Positions 5,400 to 11,019 of a stretch of 11,019 nucleotides of DNA are shown here, in pieces. The stretch is from an uncultured Collinsella sp. GTDB taxonomy: Bacteria > Actinomycetota > Coriobacteriia > Coriobacteriales > Coriobacteriaceae. The position numbers were made by a program, and so were the translations under genes. Numbering within the stretch: the first letter of the stretch is position 1; every line of letters starts with the position of its first letter. The stretch is from contig CATVQO010000042.1 of assembly GCA_958346165.1 (NCBI GenBank), positions 1 to 11,019 on the forward strand, written 5' to 3'. A model generated the notes under the pieces. The model worked only from the letters and a program-made list of their open reading frames with translations. It had not been told where the DNA came from and made no database searches.

Positions 5400-7928
5400 A
5401 TGAGACGAGTGGGAACACTTGGCTTGGTGGCAGCGCTTGCCGCTATCTTGGTATCGCCGCTGCCGGCGCACGCCGAAGACGCATCGGGTGCCGTTACCTA
5501 CAATGCGGGAAATGGGTATTCCTTTGAGAAGCTCTCGCATCCTACGGTAGGAACGTCGCAGCCGGATGGCATCGTCGACTACCAGGGTAACGGTGCCGTT
5601 GCCGTTCCGGGCGCCGATGGTAATACGGCCAACAACGAAGGCGATCGCGGCCAGAGCTACACTTGGGCGGCTGCGAGCTATGGTGACTGGCTTTATGTGG
5701 GCACCTGCTATGCGGCGATGGGCAACACGCTGACGCTCATGAACAGCACGCTGGGCGATTCCTTTGATGTCGAAACCATGCGCCTGACGCTGGAGGCCAT
5801 GTTTAACGGTACCTTCTTCTATGGACAGCAGAAGGAGGACGGCACGGCCGACAAGGACAGCGGCGGCATCTTGGTCAAGATCAATACCAAGACCGGTGAG
5901 ACCAAGCTGCTACTCTCTGAATCGCTCAACGGCGTCGCTCCTTTGTTCCGCAATGCCGTGAGCTATAAGGGTAAGCTCTATTTCTGCGGCAGCGTCAGGA
6001 CCAATGGCGGCAAAGGCGGCCTGCCTGCTGTATATGAGATTGATCCTAAGACGGATGAGTACAAAGTTGTCTATCAGGGCCTTTCGAGCATGCAGGATTA
6101 CGGTGCTGCCTACAAACAGGGCATTTCTACCGGTATCCGCGGCATGTGCGTCCATGATGGCCAGCTCGTCATCAGTAATGTGGGTAAAGACGCGGCCGGT
6201 AAGTTTGTGTCGACAATCCTGACGTCGCCTGACCCGTCGAAGGGCCAGGACAGCTTCATCGAGATTGCTAACTCGGACACGTTGTTTAACTATCCGGCGA
6301 TTCGCTATCAGGACAGCATCTACGGCGGCGCCATTTGGGATATGGTCTCGTACAATGGCCATCTCTATGCGACCATTTGCACCGGTACACCCGAGAACGC
6401 TCCCGATGATAACTCCATGCAGTCGTTTGCCATGGTTCGTGGCGACAAGAATGTCGACGGCAGCTATTCGTGGACTCCCATTGTTGGCGATCAGAAGACG
6501 GACGGTGCAAAGTACTGCTTTGGCATTGATCCTGCCCGCACCCGTTCTGGTGCTGCCAACCTCATCGTCTACAACGACTACCTCTATATCGGTGAATACA
6601 ACGACGAGGAGATTGCTCTCGAGCGCATCCTGTTCAACAAGTCCAGCACCGAAGAGGGCGGCAAGAGCAGCATGGGCGGCGTTGACTGCTCGTTTGTGAA
6701 TGCCAATCTTGAGCAGTCGGTCAACATCTATCGCATGGACAAGGACGAGCACATGGAGCTCGTCGTTGGCGATCGCACCGACATGTTCCCCGAGGGCGGT
6801 ATTTCCGGCCTGACTTCGGGCTTTGGCCGAAACGAGAACCAGTACATTTGGCGCATGCAGAAGTTCGACGGCAAACTGTATATCGGTACCTTTGATACCG
6901 CGAGCCTGCTTGAGCCGATCGGCCAGTTCTCTAATGGCGACATTATCGATATGACGCCCGAGGAGTGGGCCTCTCAGGTTCAGCGCCTTAGGGACCTGCT
7001 CAATCACCTGCTCGACAAGAAATCGCCTGACGACCCCATCGTTCCCGTGAACACGCTTGCGGACGATGATTCAAACGAGGCCGCCGAGGTCGATGACGAG
7101 AAGGCTGAGGCCGTCGAGGTCGATGACGAGAAGACCGAGGTTGCTAAGGGCTTTGGCGACCTGAACGATGCGCTAGAGGATGCCACGGGCGATCTTTGCG
7201 ATCAGACCGCGACGATGTCCGCGGACGTTGAAGACGACGCCGCTTATGTCCAGAAGATCGATAGCGAGATCGCGTACTTCAAGTCCTTTGCCGATCAGTA
7301 TCAGGACATGCTCGATAGCTATGAGAGCCTGAAGCAGCAGTACGAGGATGCCTATGGCACCGAGCTGCCGAGCGATATTCAGGATGCGCTCGATAAGCTG
7401 CTGAGCGAGGAGAACCTCAAGAAGTTGCAGAGTGTGCTTACGTGCATGTGTTACCTTCGCGATGCCGAGCGTGGCTTTGATATGTATGTGACCGAGGACG
7501 GCGTGAACTTTACGACGCTGACGACCAATGGCTTTAACGATCCGTATAACCATGGTCTGCGCACCTTTGCGGTGACCAACCAGGGTCTGTGCCTTGGTAC
7601 CGCCAACCCGTTCTATGGCTGCCAGGTTTGGATCCAGCGCAAGGAGAATTCGGAGAATCCGATTGATCCTGGTACTCCGGATCCGACGGAACCCACCGAT
7701 CCTTCGCAGCCGGGTGGCGGCGATCAGCCTGGTGGCAGCCAGACGGGCGGCAACGACCAGTCGAGCAGCACCACGACGACAGTTTCGACGACCACCAAGA
7801 AGGCTCCGAAGGATGGCTCGCTGCCTCACGCTGGTGACTCGACCCTCACGCTGGTCTTGGGATTGCTGGTTGCAGCTGCCGCAGTGCTTGGCATTGCCCT
7901 CGTCTTGCGCAAGCGTTCTCGTCGCTAG
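5400..7928 (+). CDS. Secreted, sortase-anchored surface protein with propeller-like and acidic helical regions
   Basis: This 842-residue protein has a Sec signal peptide (1-25, cleavage after AHA) and a C-terminal sorting signal: LPHAG (808-812), a hydrophobic segment and RKRSRR. It is therefore probably linked to the cell wall, with LPHAG as a variant of LPxTG. Residues about 30-530 contain recurrent strands such as GDWLYVGT, GKLYFCGS, GHLYATICT, NDYLYIGEYN and GKLYIGTFD, typical of beta-propeller or Kelch-like blades. Residues about 550-690 are acidic and helical or coiled-coil, with a tandem EVDDEK repeat. A further blade-like piece (GLRTFAVTNQGLCLGTANP) follows at about 720-750, so the helical part looks like an insertion in the propeller. 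A Pro/Gly/Ser/Thr wall-spanning linker (about 755-805) precedes the anchor. GGGGAGG lies 10 nt before ATG5400. No catalytic motif or ligand is evident. The stop codon overlaps that of the convergent YolD-like gene. Confidence 0.88.
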   Translation: MRRVGTLGLVAALAAILVSPLPAHAEDASGAVTYNAGNGYSFEKLSHPTVGTSQPDGIVDYQGNGAVAVPGADGNTANNEGDRGQSYTWAAASYGDWLYVGTCYAAMGNTLTLMNSTLGDSFDVETMRLTLEAMFNGTFFYGQQKEDGTADKDSGGILVKINTKTGETKLLLSESLNGVAPLFRNAVSYKGKLYFCGSVRTNGGKGGLPAVYEIDPKTDEYKVVYQGLSSMQDYGAAYKQGISTGIRGMCVHDGQLVISNVGKDAAGKFVSTILTSPDPSKGQDSFIEIANSDTLFNYPAIRYQDSIYGGAIWDMVSYNGHLYATICTGTPENAPDDNSMQSFAMVRGDKNVDGSYSWTPIVGDQKTDGAKYCFGIDPARTRSGAANLIVYNDYLYIGEYNDEEIALERILFNKSSTEEGGKSSMGGVDCSFVNANLEQSVNIYRMDKDEHMELVVGDRTDMFPEGGISGLTSGFGRNENQYIWRMQKFDGKLYIGTFDTASLLEPIGQFSNGDIIDMTPEEWASQVQRLRDLLNHLLDKKSPDDPIVPVNTLADDDSNEAAEVDDEKAEAVEVDDEKTEVAKGFGDLNDALEDATGDLCDQTATMSADVEDDAAYVQKIDSEIAYFKSFADQYQDMLDSYESLKQQYEDAYGTELPSDIQDALDKLLSEENLKKLQSVLTCMCYLRDAERGFDMYVTEDGVNFTTLTTNGFNDPYNHGLRTFAVTNQGLCLGTANPFYGCQVWIQRKENSENPIDPGTPDPTEPTDPSQPGGGDQPGGSQTGGNDQSSSTTTTVSTTTKKAPKDGSLPHAGDSTLTLVLGLLVAAAAVLGIALVLRKRSRR
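7085..7144 (+). repeat. Two tandem 30-bp units within the surface protein gene
   Basis: The 19-bp block CGAGGTCGATGACGAGAAG occurs at 7085-7103 and again at 7115-7133, a 30-bp period that encodes the acidic decapeptides EVDDEKAEAV and EVDDEKTEVA. Near-identity at the DNA level suggests a recent duplication or slippage. Copy number may vary between strains. Confidence 0.85.
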
Positions 7929-8350
7929 GCTCGACCACGCAGCTCGATGCCTTGGATATCGTCGAAGTTGATGGCGATATCCCTGAGTTTGAGCAGCTTG
8001 AATGCGGGTAACACTTCGTCGAGAATGCCCGTGCGGCTACGATAGCCGTACGTATCGTAATAGGTGACGCGCACCAGGTCGCCGCGTTTGAGGCCCTCGA
8101 GCTTTTTCGAAAGCTCGAGGGCTTTTTCTTCCGTGAGTTCGCATTTGGGCTCAACAGTGATCTCTTGTTTGCGCACGAGCTCGTAGTATCCCGTGAGGGC
8201 GGCAAAGGGCATAAACTGCGCGGCACGGCCGGCGCGGACGGCGCCGTTGGCGGTAAGTTTGGGGTCGGCGGAGCGACGTCTTCCCTCAGGGTCCGCTAGA
8301 CGTTCAAAAGGTGTCGGTGGCCGCATCGGCTGTTGTTGGGACTTAGGCAC
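7925..8350 (-). CDS. YolD-like protein, partner of the Y-family polymerase
   Basis: This 141-residue protein has the pattern of YolD-like proteins: RAAQFMPFAALTGYYELVRKQE (in two parts, RAAQFMPFAAL and TGYYELVRKQE), a charged helical middle (about 70-90), the RGDLVRVTYY strand, and a C-terminal INFDDIQGIEL block. YolD-like genes of Gram-positive bacteria commonly sit beside UvrX/YqjW-type Y-family polymerases; the biochemical role is not established. The GTG start at 8350 has GGGAGGA 4 nt upstream, inside the end of the polymerase gene, and overlaps that gene by 8 nt, indicating translational coupling. Its TAG stop (7925-7927) shares bases with the stop of the convergent surface protein gene. 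A plus-strand terminator hairpin lies within its codons at 8093-8122. Confidence 0.8.
   Translation of the reverse strand: MPKSQQQPMRPPTPFERLADPEGRRRSADPKLTANGAVRAGRAAQFMPFAALTGYYELVRKQEITVEPKCELTEEKALELSKKLEGLKRGDLVRVTYYDTYGYRSRTGILDEVLPAFKLLKLRDIAINFDDIQGIELRGRA
8093..8129 (+). terminator. Strong terminator for the surface protein gene, embedded in antisense coding sequence
   Basis: GCCCTCGAGCTTT (8093-8105) pairs perfectly over 13 bp with AAAGCTCGAGGGC (8110-8122) around a TTCG tetraloop, followed on the plus strand by TTTTTCTT (8123-8130). This is a classic intrinsic terminator for transcription coming from 5400-7928. On the minus strand no T-tract follows, so it should not stop the polymerase-YolD transcript. 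The plus transcript would carry about 195 nt complementary to the YolD-like mRNA. Confidence 0.8.
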
Positions 8351-9848
8351 GATGTCCTCCCACCTGATCGTTGCGTTCGCGTGCGGTGGCGCCAGCGGTA
8401 AAGCTTAATCCCTTGACGAGCGCGTTCTTGCCGTACTTGCCTTTCACGGCCAGGACGGCGCGCGCCAGGTCGCGCTCGCGCTCATCGGCCTCGATATCGC
8501 TGAATAGATCGATGGTGGCAAATTCCTCGGGCATGAGGTTGCCAAATCCCAGGTTGATGCGCTTGACCGGTCGTTTGGGATCGACAGTCTGCGCCCAGAG
8601 CTCATCGAAATAGCCCATGATCTTCTTAAACGAATTGGTACGCTCGGGCAGCTTTCGCGAGGCGTTAGAGTGCGCAAAGAGTGCGGCATAGCCACCGCGC
8701 GGTTTGCCGCCATGCTCTCCCACAAAGATGCCATCGATTGCCTGCGCTTCGCGCACCAGGCGACGCCGTTCGTCATCGCGCTGGACGGGCTTGGGCGCAC
8801 GGGGCGCGAGCTCGGGGCCGGCGGTTGCGGTGGGTTCGATACTCGATGTGCTCGAGCGCAGGTGCCCGCATCCGTCCACATACTGCGCTGTACCGCTGGC
8901 GTCGAGGCGGCGTATGTCGGCGCGTTCGCTCGCGTAGCCCACAAAGAGCGAGATGCTGTCGCAGACCACGTGCTTATCGACCAAGTCTAAAACGGCGTTG
9001 TCGACCATCTCGCGCAAGACGGTATAGGCCTGTTCGTAGGCATAACCCTTCGAGAGCACCTGTCCTGTGGTGGTCGAAGTTGCTTGCGGGCGATAGGCTT
9101 GGATATCGGCGATGGTTGTCGGCTCGCGCCCGAAGGCATGGTCGATGAGATATTCGGCATTGACGCCGAGCTCGTCGTAAAGCAGGTTTTCGTCGAGCGC
9201 CGCGACGCCCATCAGATCGTAGACGCCGTATTTCTCGAGGCGGGCTGCCACGCCGGGACCGATGCCCCAGATATCGGTGATGGGACGATGGGGCCAGATC
9301 TCCTTGCGAAAGGTCTCGTCGTCGAGTATGCCGATGCGGCTGGGTACGTGCTTGGCGGTAATGTCGAGCGCTACCTTGGCCTGGAATAGGTTGGGGCCGA
9401 TGCCGACCGTCGCCGTGATGCCGGTGCGCGCGAGGACCTCGTCGCGCAGCGTGCAGGCGAACCCTTCCGCATCTGTGTGATAGAGGTCCAGATAGGGCGT
9501 CACGTCGATAAAGCACTCATCGATGGAGTAGACGTGCACGTCCTGGGGGCTGACGTATTCCAGATAGATACCGTAGATTTTCGCCGACACCTCCATGTAA
9601 TGCTGCATGCGTGGTACGGCCGTGATGTAGTCGATGCCATCGGGAATTTCGAACAGACGGCAGCGATTGTGTATCCCGAGGTCCTTCATGGCCTGCGTGA
9701 TGGCAAGGCAGATGGTCGTGCGTCCGCGCGATTCGTCGGCAACGACCAGGTTGGTGGTGAGCGGATCGAGCCCACGGTCGACGCACTCGACGCTGGCATA
9801 AAACGTCTTGAGGTCGATGCAGATATAGGTGTGCTGCTCGTGCGCCAT
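8343..9848 (-). CDS. Y-family DNA polymerase (UmuC/UvrX-like), SOS-inducible translesion polymerase
   Basis: This 501-residue error-prone polymerase copies past damaged bases. The palm begins ICIDLKTFYASVE, with catalytic Asp12, and continues with YSIDECFIDVT, with catalytic Asp110 and Glu111. The DLKTFYASVECVDRGLDPL style is that of Gram-positive UvrX-like polymerases rather than DinB. A helix-hairpin-helix GIGPGVAARLEKYG (195-208) is in the thumb, and the little finger follows from about 255. Residues about 309-394 look like a low-complexity, charged insertion before RKLPERTNSF; the protein is longer than the roughly 410-420 residues usual for the family. No beta-clamp motif was identified with confidence. 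ATG9848 has GGGAGG 5 nt upstream. Two LexA-like boxes and a good promoter lie upstream, and the YolD-like gene overlaps its end. Confidence 0.94.
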   Translation of the reverse strand: MAHEQHTYICIDLKTFYASVECVDRGLDPLTTNLVVADESRGRTTICLAITQAMKDLGIHNRCRLFEIPDGIDYITAVPRMQHYMEVSAKIYGIYLEYVSPQDVHVYSIDECFIDVTPYLDLYHTDAEGFACTLRDEVLARTGITATVGIGPNLFQAKVALDITAKHVPSRIGILDDETFRKEIWPHRPITDIWGIGPGVAARLEKYGVYDLMGVAALDENLLYDELGVNAEYLIDHAFGREPTTIADIQAYRPQATSTTTGQVLSKGYAYEQAYTVLREMVDNAVLDLVDKHVVCDSISLFVGYASERADIRRLDASGTAQYVDGCGHLRSSTSSIEPTATAGPELAPRAPKPVQRDDERRRLVREAQAIDGIFVGEHGGKPRGGYAALFAHSNASRKLPERTNSFKKIMGYFDELWAQTVDPKRPVKRINLGFGNLMPEEFATIDLFSDIEADERERDLARAVLAVKGKYGKNALVKGLSFTAGATARERNDQVGGHRA

Positions 9849-9862
9849 CCGAGCCTCCCATC

Positions 9863-9874
9863 AAACACATGTTC
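9863..9874. promoter_or_regulatory. Second LexA/SOS box
   Basis: Read on the minus strand this is GAACATGTGTTT, which fits the Gram-positive SOS pattern GAAC-N4-GTTY. It lies directly upstream of the polymerase ribosome site, with its centre 17 bp from the stronger box at 9878-9893. Confidence 0.6.
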
Positions 9875-9876
9875 TT

Positions 9877-9894
9877 ATCGAATACCTGTTCGAT
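9877..9894. promoter_or_regulatory. LexA/SOS box of the polymerase operon
   Basis: ATCGAAT-ACCT-GTTCGAT is nearly the perfect actinobacterial SOS box TCGAAC-N4-GTTCGA, with one mismatch (T9883). It overlaps the downstream edge of the -10 at 9893-9898, where LexA would block initiation. This supports induction by DNA damage. No lexA gene is in the window. Confidence 0.82.
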
Positions 9895-9921
9895 AATACC
9901 CGCTCATCCGGACATCGTCAA
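9893..9921 (-). promoter_or_regulatory. Promoter of the polymerase-YolD operon
   Basis: On the minus strand TTGACG (9921-9916) and TATTAT (9898-9893) are separated by exactly 17 bp and each matches consensus at 5 of 6 bases. The LexA box overlaps its -10 and start site. A second TTGAC lies just upstream, within the 9930-9957 repeat boundary. Confidence 0.75.
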
Positions 9922-9929
9922 AACCTGTC

Positions 9930-9957
9930 AAAAAGGGACTGGTTTGTTTTGGTAGGT
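9930..9957 (+). repeat. Solo copy of a 28-bp REP-like repeat
   Basis: This 28-bp block (begins AAAAAGGGACTGG, ends TTTTGGTAGGT) matches the reverse complement of 10656-10683 at 24 of 28 positions. It lies 9 bp from the -35 of the polymerase promoter and about 75 bp before the dehydrogenase-like gene. Just before it, TCAAAACCTGTC can pair imperfectly with GGGACTGGTTTG, possibly the remnant of the other arm. Confidence 0.7.
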
Positions 9958-10033
9958 ATGGTCGTGCGGTTGGATCGGGTTTTAACGCAGCTCTAAAGAG
10001 CGCGAAACAGCTCGGAAAAGCTCGCTTCGTAGC
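9958..10033 (+). other. Leader of the dehydrogenase-like gene with a weak promoter candidate
   Basis: TTGGAT (9970-9975) and TCTAAA (9992-9997), 16 bp apart, are a weak promoter candidate. GCTCT-AA-AGAGC (9990-10001) is a small palindrome, and AGCTCG is repeated nearby at 10009-10014 and 10019-10024. No clear ribosome site precedes ATG10034. Confidence 0.25.
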
Positions 10034-10609
10034 ATGAGCCTAACGATCGATACCGCCTATACGCACGGAAGGGTTGTGGGAAAGATGGTCAATTACGGGT
10101 TTGGTATGCCGACGCGCCTTGTTGTGGATGGAGACGTGGCTCGCTGGTGCGGACGATTGGTCGCTCACTACGGTGGCACCAAGGCGCTGGTCGTGTTGGG
10201 CGGTGACAAGCATACGCGCGATGAGCTTGTCTCGGCGGCACTTGGCTCGCTTGATCGAGCCCTACTCGAGCGTGTGCTTTTCCGCTGCGGCTCGGTTGGG
10301 GGCGACGGGGGAGACGAACTGATCGACGAAGCCGTGGCCCTGGCGACCGACGAAGGCGTGGACTTTGTCCTGGCGATCGGCGATGCCGATACTGCTGGCT
10401 TTGCACGCGAACTCGCCCGTCGCATGGCGGCGCTCGATGCCGGCGAAGACGGTTTTGTCCCTTATGGATGCATTCTCTCGGAGGGCAAGGCGCCTGCTGT
10501 CGTGGGCACCGGTGAGGTTCCCGTTTTTGCCATTATCGCGCCCGAACTGCTGGAGGGCATCGGGTCTCCTCTGCGTGAGTTGCTCGGTAGCATCTGCGCC
10601 GCGGCCTAA
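10034..10609 (+). CDS. Short protein resembling the N-terminal domain of iron-containing alcohol dehydrogenase
   Basis: The 191-residue product resembles only the nucleotide-binding half of group III (iron-containing) alcohol dehydrogenases. MVNYGFGMPTRLVVDGD (18-34) matches the family opening of the NFxFxxPT type, ALVVLGG follows, and EGVDFVLAIGDADTAGFARELA lies in two parts at about 110-130, where active enzymes have AVGGGSxxDxAK. The GGGS cofactor loop is lost (GDADTAG). The roughly 190-residue C-terminal domain with the metal-binding Asp and His residues is absent, so dehydrogenase activity is unlikely. The reading frame is intact and its codon use matches its neighbours, so it may be a maintained non-catalytic protein rather than fresh debris. 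The start is uncertain: ATG10034 lacks a good ribosome site, and ATG10085 (residue 18) fits the family start better, with GGAAGGG 11 nt upstream. A hairpin terminator-like repeat follows 10 nt after the stop. Confidence 0.65.
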   Translation: MSLTIDTAYTHGRVVGKMVNYGFGMPTRLVVDGDVARWCGRLVAHYGGTKALVVLGGDKHTRDELVSAALGSLDRALLERVLFRCGSVGGDGGDELIDEAVALATDEGVDFVLAIGDADTAGFARELARRMAALDAGEDGFVPYGCILSEGKAPAVVGTGEVPVFAIIAPELLEGIGSPLRELLGSICAAA

Positions 10610-10619
10610 TATTTGCCAT

Positions 10620-10683
10620 AAAAGGACGGGTTATTTTTGGTTGGTAAAGCGTTTGACCTGCCAAAATAAGCCTGTCCCTTTTT
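10620..10683. repeat. REP-like inverted repeat forming a hairpin, doubling as terminator
   Basis: The left arm (10620-10645) and right arm (10656-10683) form a long imperfect hairpin with about 24 pairs around the loop AAAGCGTTTG. The right arm ends in CCCTTTTT, so on the plus strand it can end transcription of the dehydrogenase-like gene. The arms share the 28-bp motif found solo at 9930-9957. The form (GGGAC-A/T-GG near the end of each arm) resembles REP/BIME-type dispersed repeats. No associated transposase is in the window. Confidence 0.75.
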
Positions 10684-10743
10684 AATCGGTTACCGTTTGG
10701 GGGCCGATTGGCAACGCTCGCTGATTGTAGTCTTGACCTGCGC

Positions 10744-10749
10744 TAGAAT
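10744..10749 (+). promoter_or_regulatory. Candidate -10 of the pgi promoter
   Basis: TAGAAT matches the -10 consensus at 5 of 6 bases, about 60 nt before the pgi start. The expected -35 position holds only CTGATT or TGATTG; a TTGACC at 10733-10738 is too close to serve it. Confidence 0.4.
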
Positions 10750-10766
10750 AGTGGCATCTGAATGTC

Positions 10767-10790
10767 CGGGCGCATGGAGGCGTGCGCCCG
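10767..10790 (+). other. Stem-loop in the pgi leader with a GGAGG in its loop
   Basis: CGGGCGCA (10767-10774) pairs over 8 bp with TGCGCCCG (10783-10790). The 8-nt loop TGGAGGCG contains an anti-SD-complementary GGAGG, 6 nt before the true ribosome site region. No T-tract follows, so it is not a terminator. Confidence 0.45.
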
Positions 10791-10808
10791 TATGCTGAGG
10801 AGGACTCT

Positions 10809-11019
10809 ATGGCAACTGTTGCCGCACCTATCGATGCTACGTCGACTGCCGCTTGGAAGGCACTCGAGGCTCATCAGGAGAAGCTTGAGGCCGATGGTAT
10901 CGACCTCAAGGCCTGGTTCGCTGCTGACGCCGACCGCGTGAACAAGCTGAGCTTTGATGCCGGTGACCTGCACTTCGACCTGTCCAAGAACCTGGTGACC
11001 GATGAGACCGTCAAGCTGC
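10809..11019 (+). CDS. pgi: Glucose-6-phosphate isomerase (N-terminal part, cut by window end)
   Basis: The visible 70 residues match the start of glucose-6-phosphate isomerase, which interconverts glucose 6-phosphate and fructose 6-phosphate in glycolysis and gluconeogenesis. The N-terminal pattern is clear: TAAWKALEAHQEKL, then LKAWFAADADRVNKLSF, then FDLSKNLVTDETVKL, each aligning by eye with the E. coli Pgi N-terminus. The catalytic part lies beyond the window. ATG10809 has GAGGAGGA (10797-10804) 4 nt upstream. It is preceded by a terminator-like repeat and its own candidate -10, so it is probably a separate transcription unit. Confidence 0.9.
   Translation, partial: MATVAAPIDATSTAAWKALEAHQEKLEADGIDLKAWFAADADRVNKLSFDAGDLHFDLSKNLVTDETVKL

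Noticed and set aside
5910..7007. A 365-codon minus-strand open frame inside the surface protein gene
   Set aside because: The plus-strand gene has signal peptide, repeats and sorting signal in one frame; the antisense product has no domain or ribosome site.
8974..9516. Alternative minus-strand frames of 117-180 codons within the polymerase gene
   Set aside because: They are out-of-frame shadows; catalytic motifs and the helix-hairpin-helix are continuous in the 501-codon frame.

Overview
The window looks like chromosomal DNA of a high-GC Gram-positive gut actinobacterium of the class Coriobacteriia. Collinsella or a close relative is the best guess, from protein style, frequent GTG/TTG starts, strong purine-rich ribosome sites and a sorting-signal surface protein. 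The genus is an inference; no rRNA or marker gene is present to prove it.

Layout. (1) 160-3264, plus strand: a three-gene polar amino acid ABC importer (lipoprotein binding protein, permease, ATPase), closed by a strong hairpin terminator at 3291-3328. A weaker hairpin separates the binding-protein gene from the other two. The permease carries a signal-peptide-like segment and an extra extracytoplasmic domain ahead of its membrane core. (2) 3400-4570, minus strand: a DUF3793-family gene followed by a short-chain flavodoxin, probably one operon. (3) 4744-5127, plus strand, divergent from (2): a small membrane-anchored HMA metal-binding protein whose promoter region holds a G/C-rich palindrome like a CsoR operator. 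(4) 5400-7928, plus strand: a large secreted, probably sortase-anchored surface protein with a beta-propeller-like body interrupted by an acidic, helical insert. (5) 7925-9848, minus strand: a Y-family DNA polymerase followed by an overlapping YolD-like gene, with two LexA/SOS boxes and a good promoter upstream, so a damage-inducible mutagenic repair operon. Its end overlaps the stop codon of gene (4), and a strong terminator serving gene (4) lies inside the antisense coding sequence of the YolD-like gene. (6) 10034-10609, plus strand: a short protein resembling only the N-terminal domain of iron-containing alcohol dehydrogenases. It is bracketed by copies of a 28-bp repeat, one pair of which forms a REP-like hairpin after the gene. 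(7) 10809 to the window edge: the start of glucose-6-phosphate isomerase.

Most genes belong to known families. The points most worth following are the embedded antisense terminator, the ecto-domain permease, the repeat-bracketed degenerate dehydrogenase, and the divergent DUF3793-flavodoxin/HMA locus with its two operator-like palindromes. I did not see a CRISPR array, tRNA, rRNA, IS element or phage genes.
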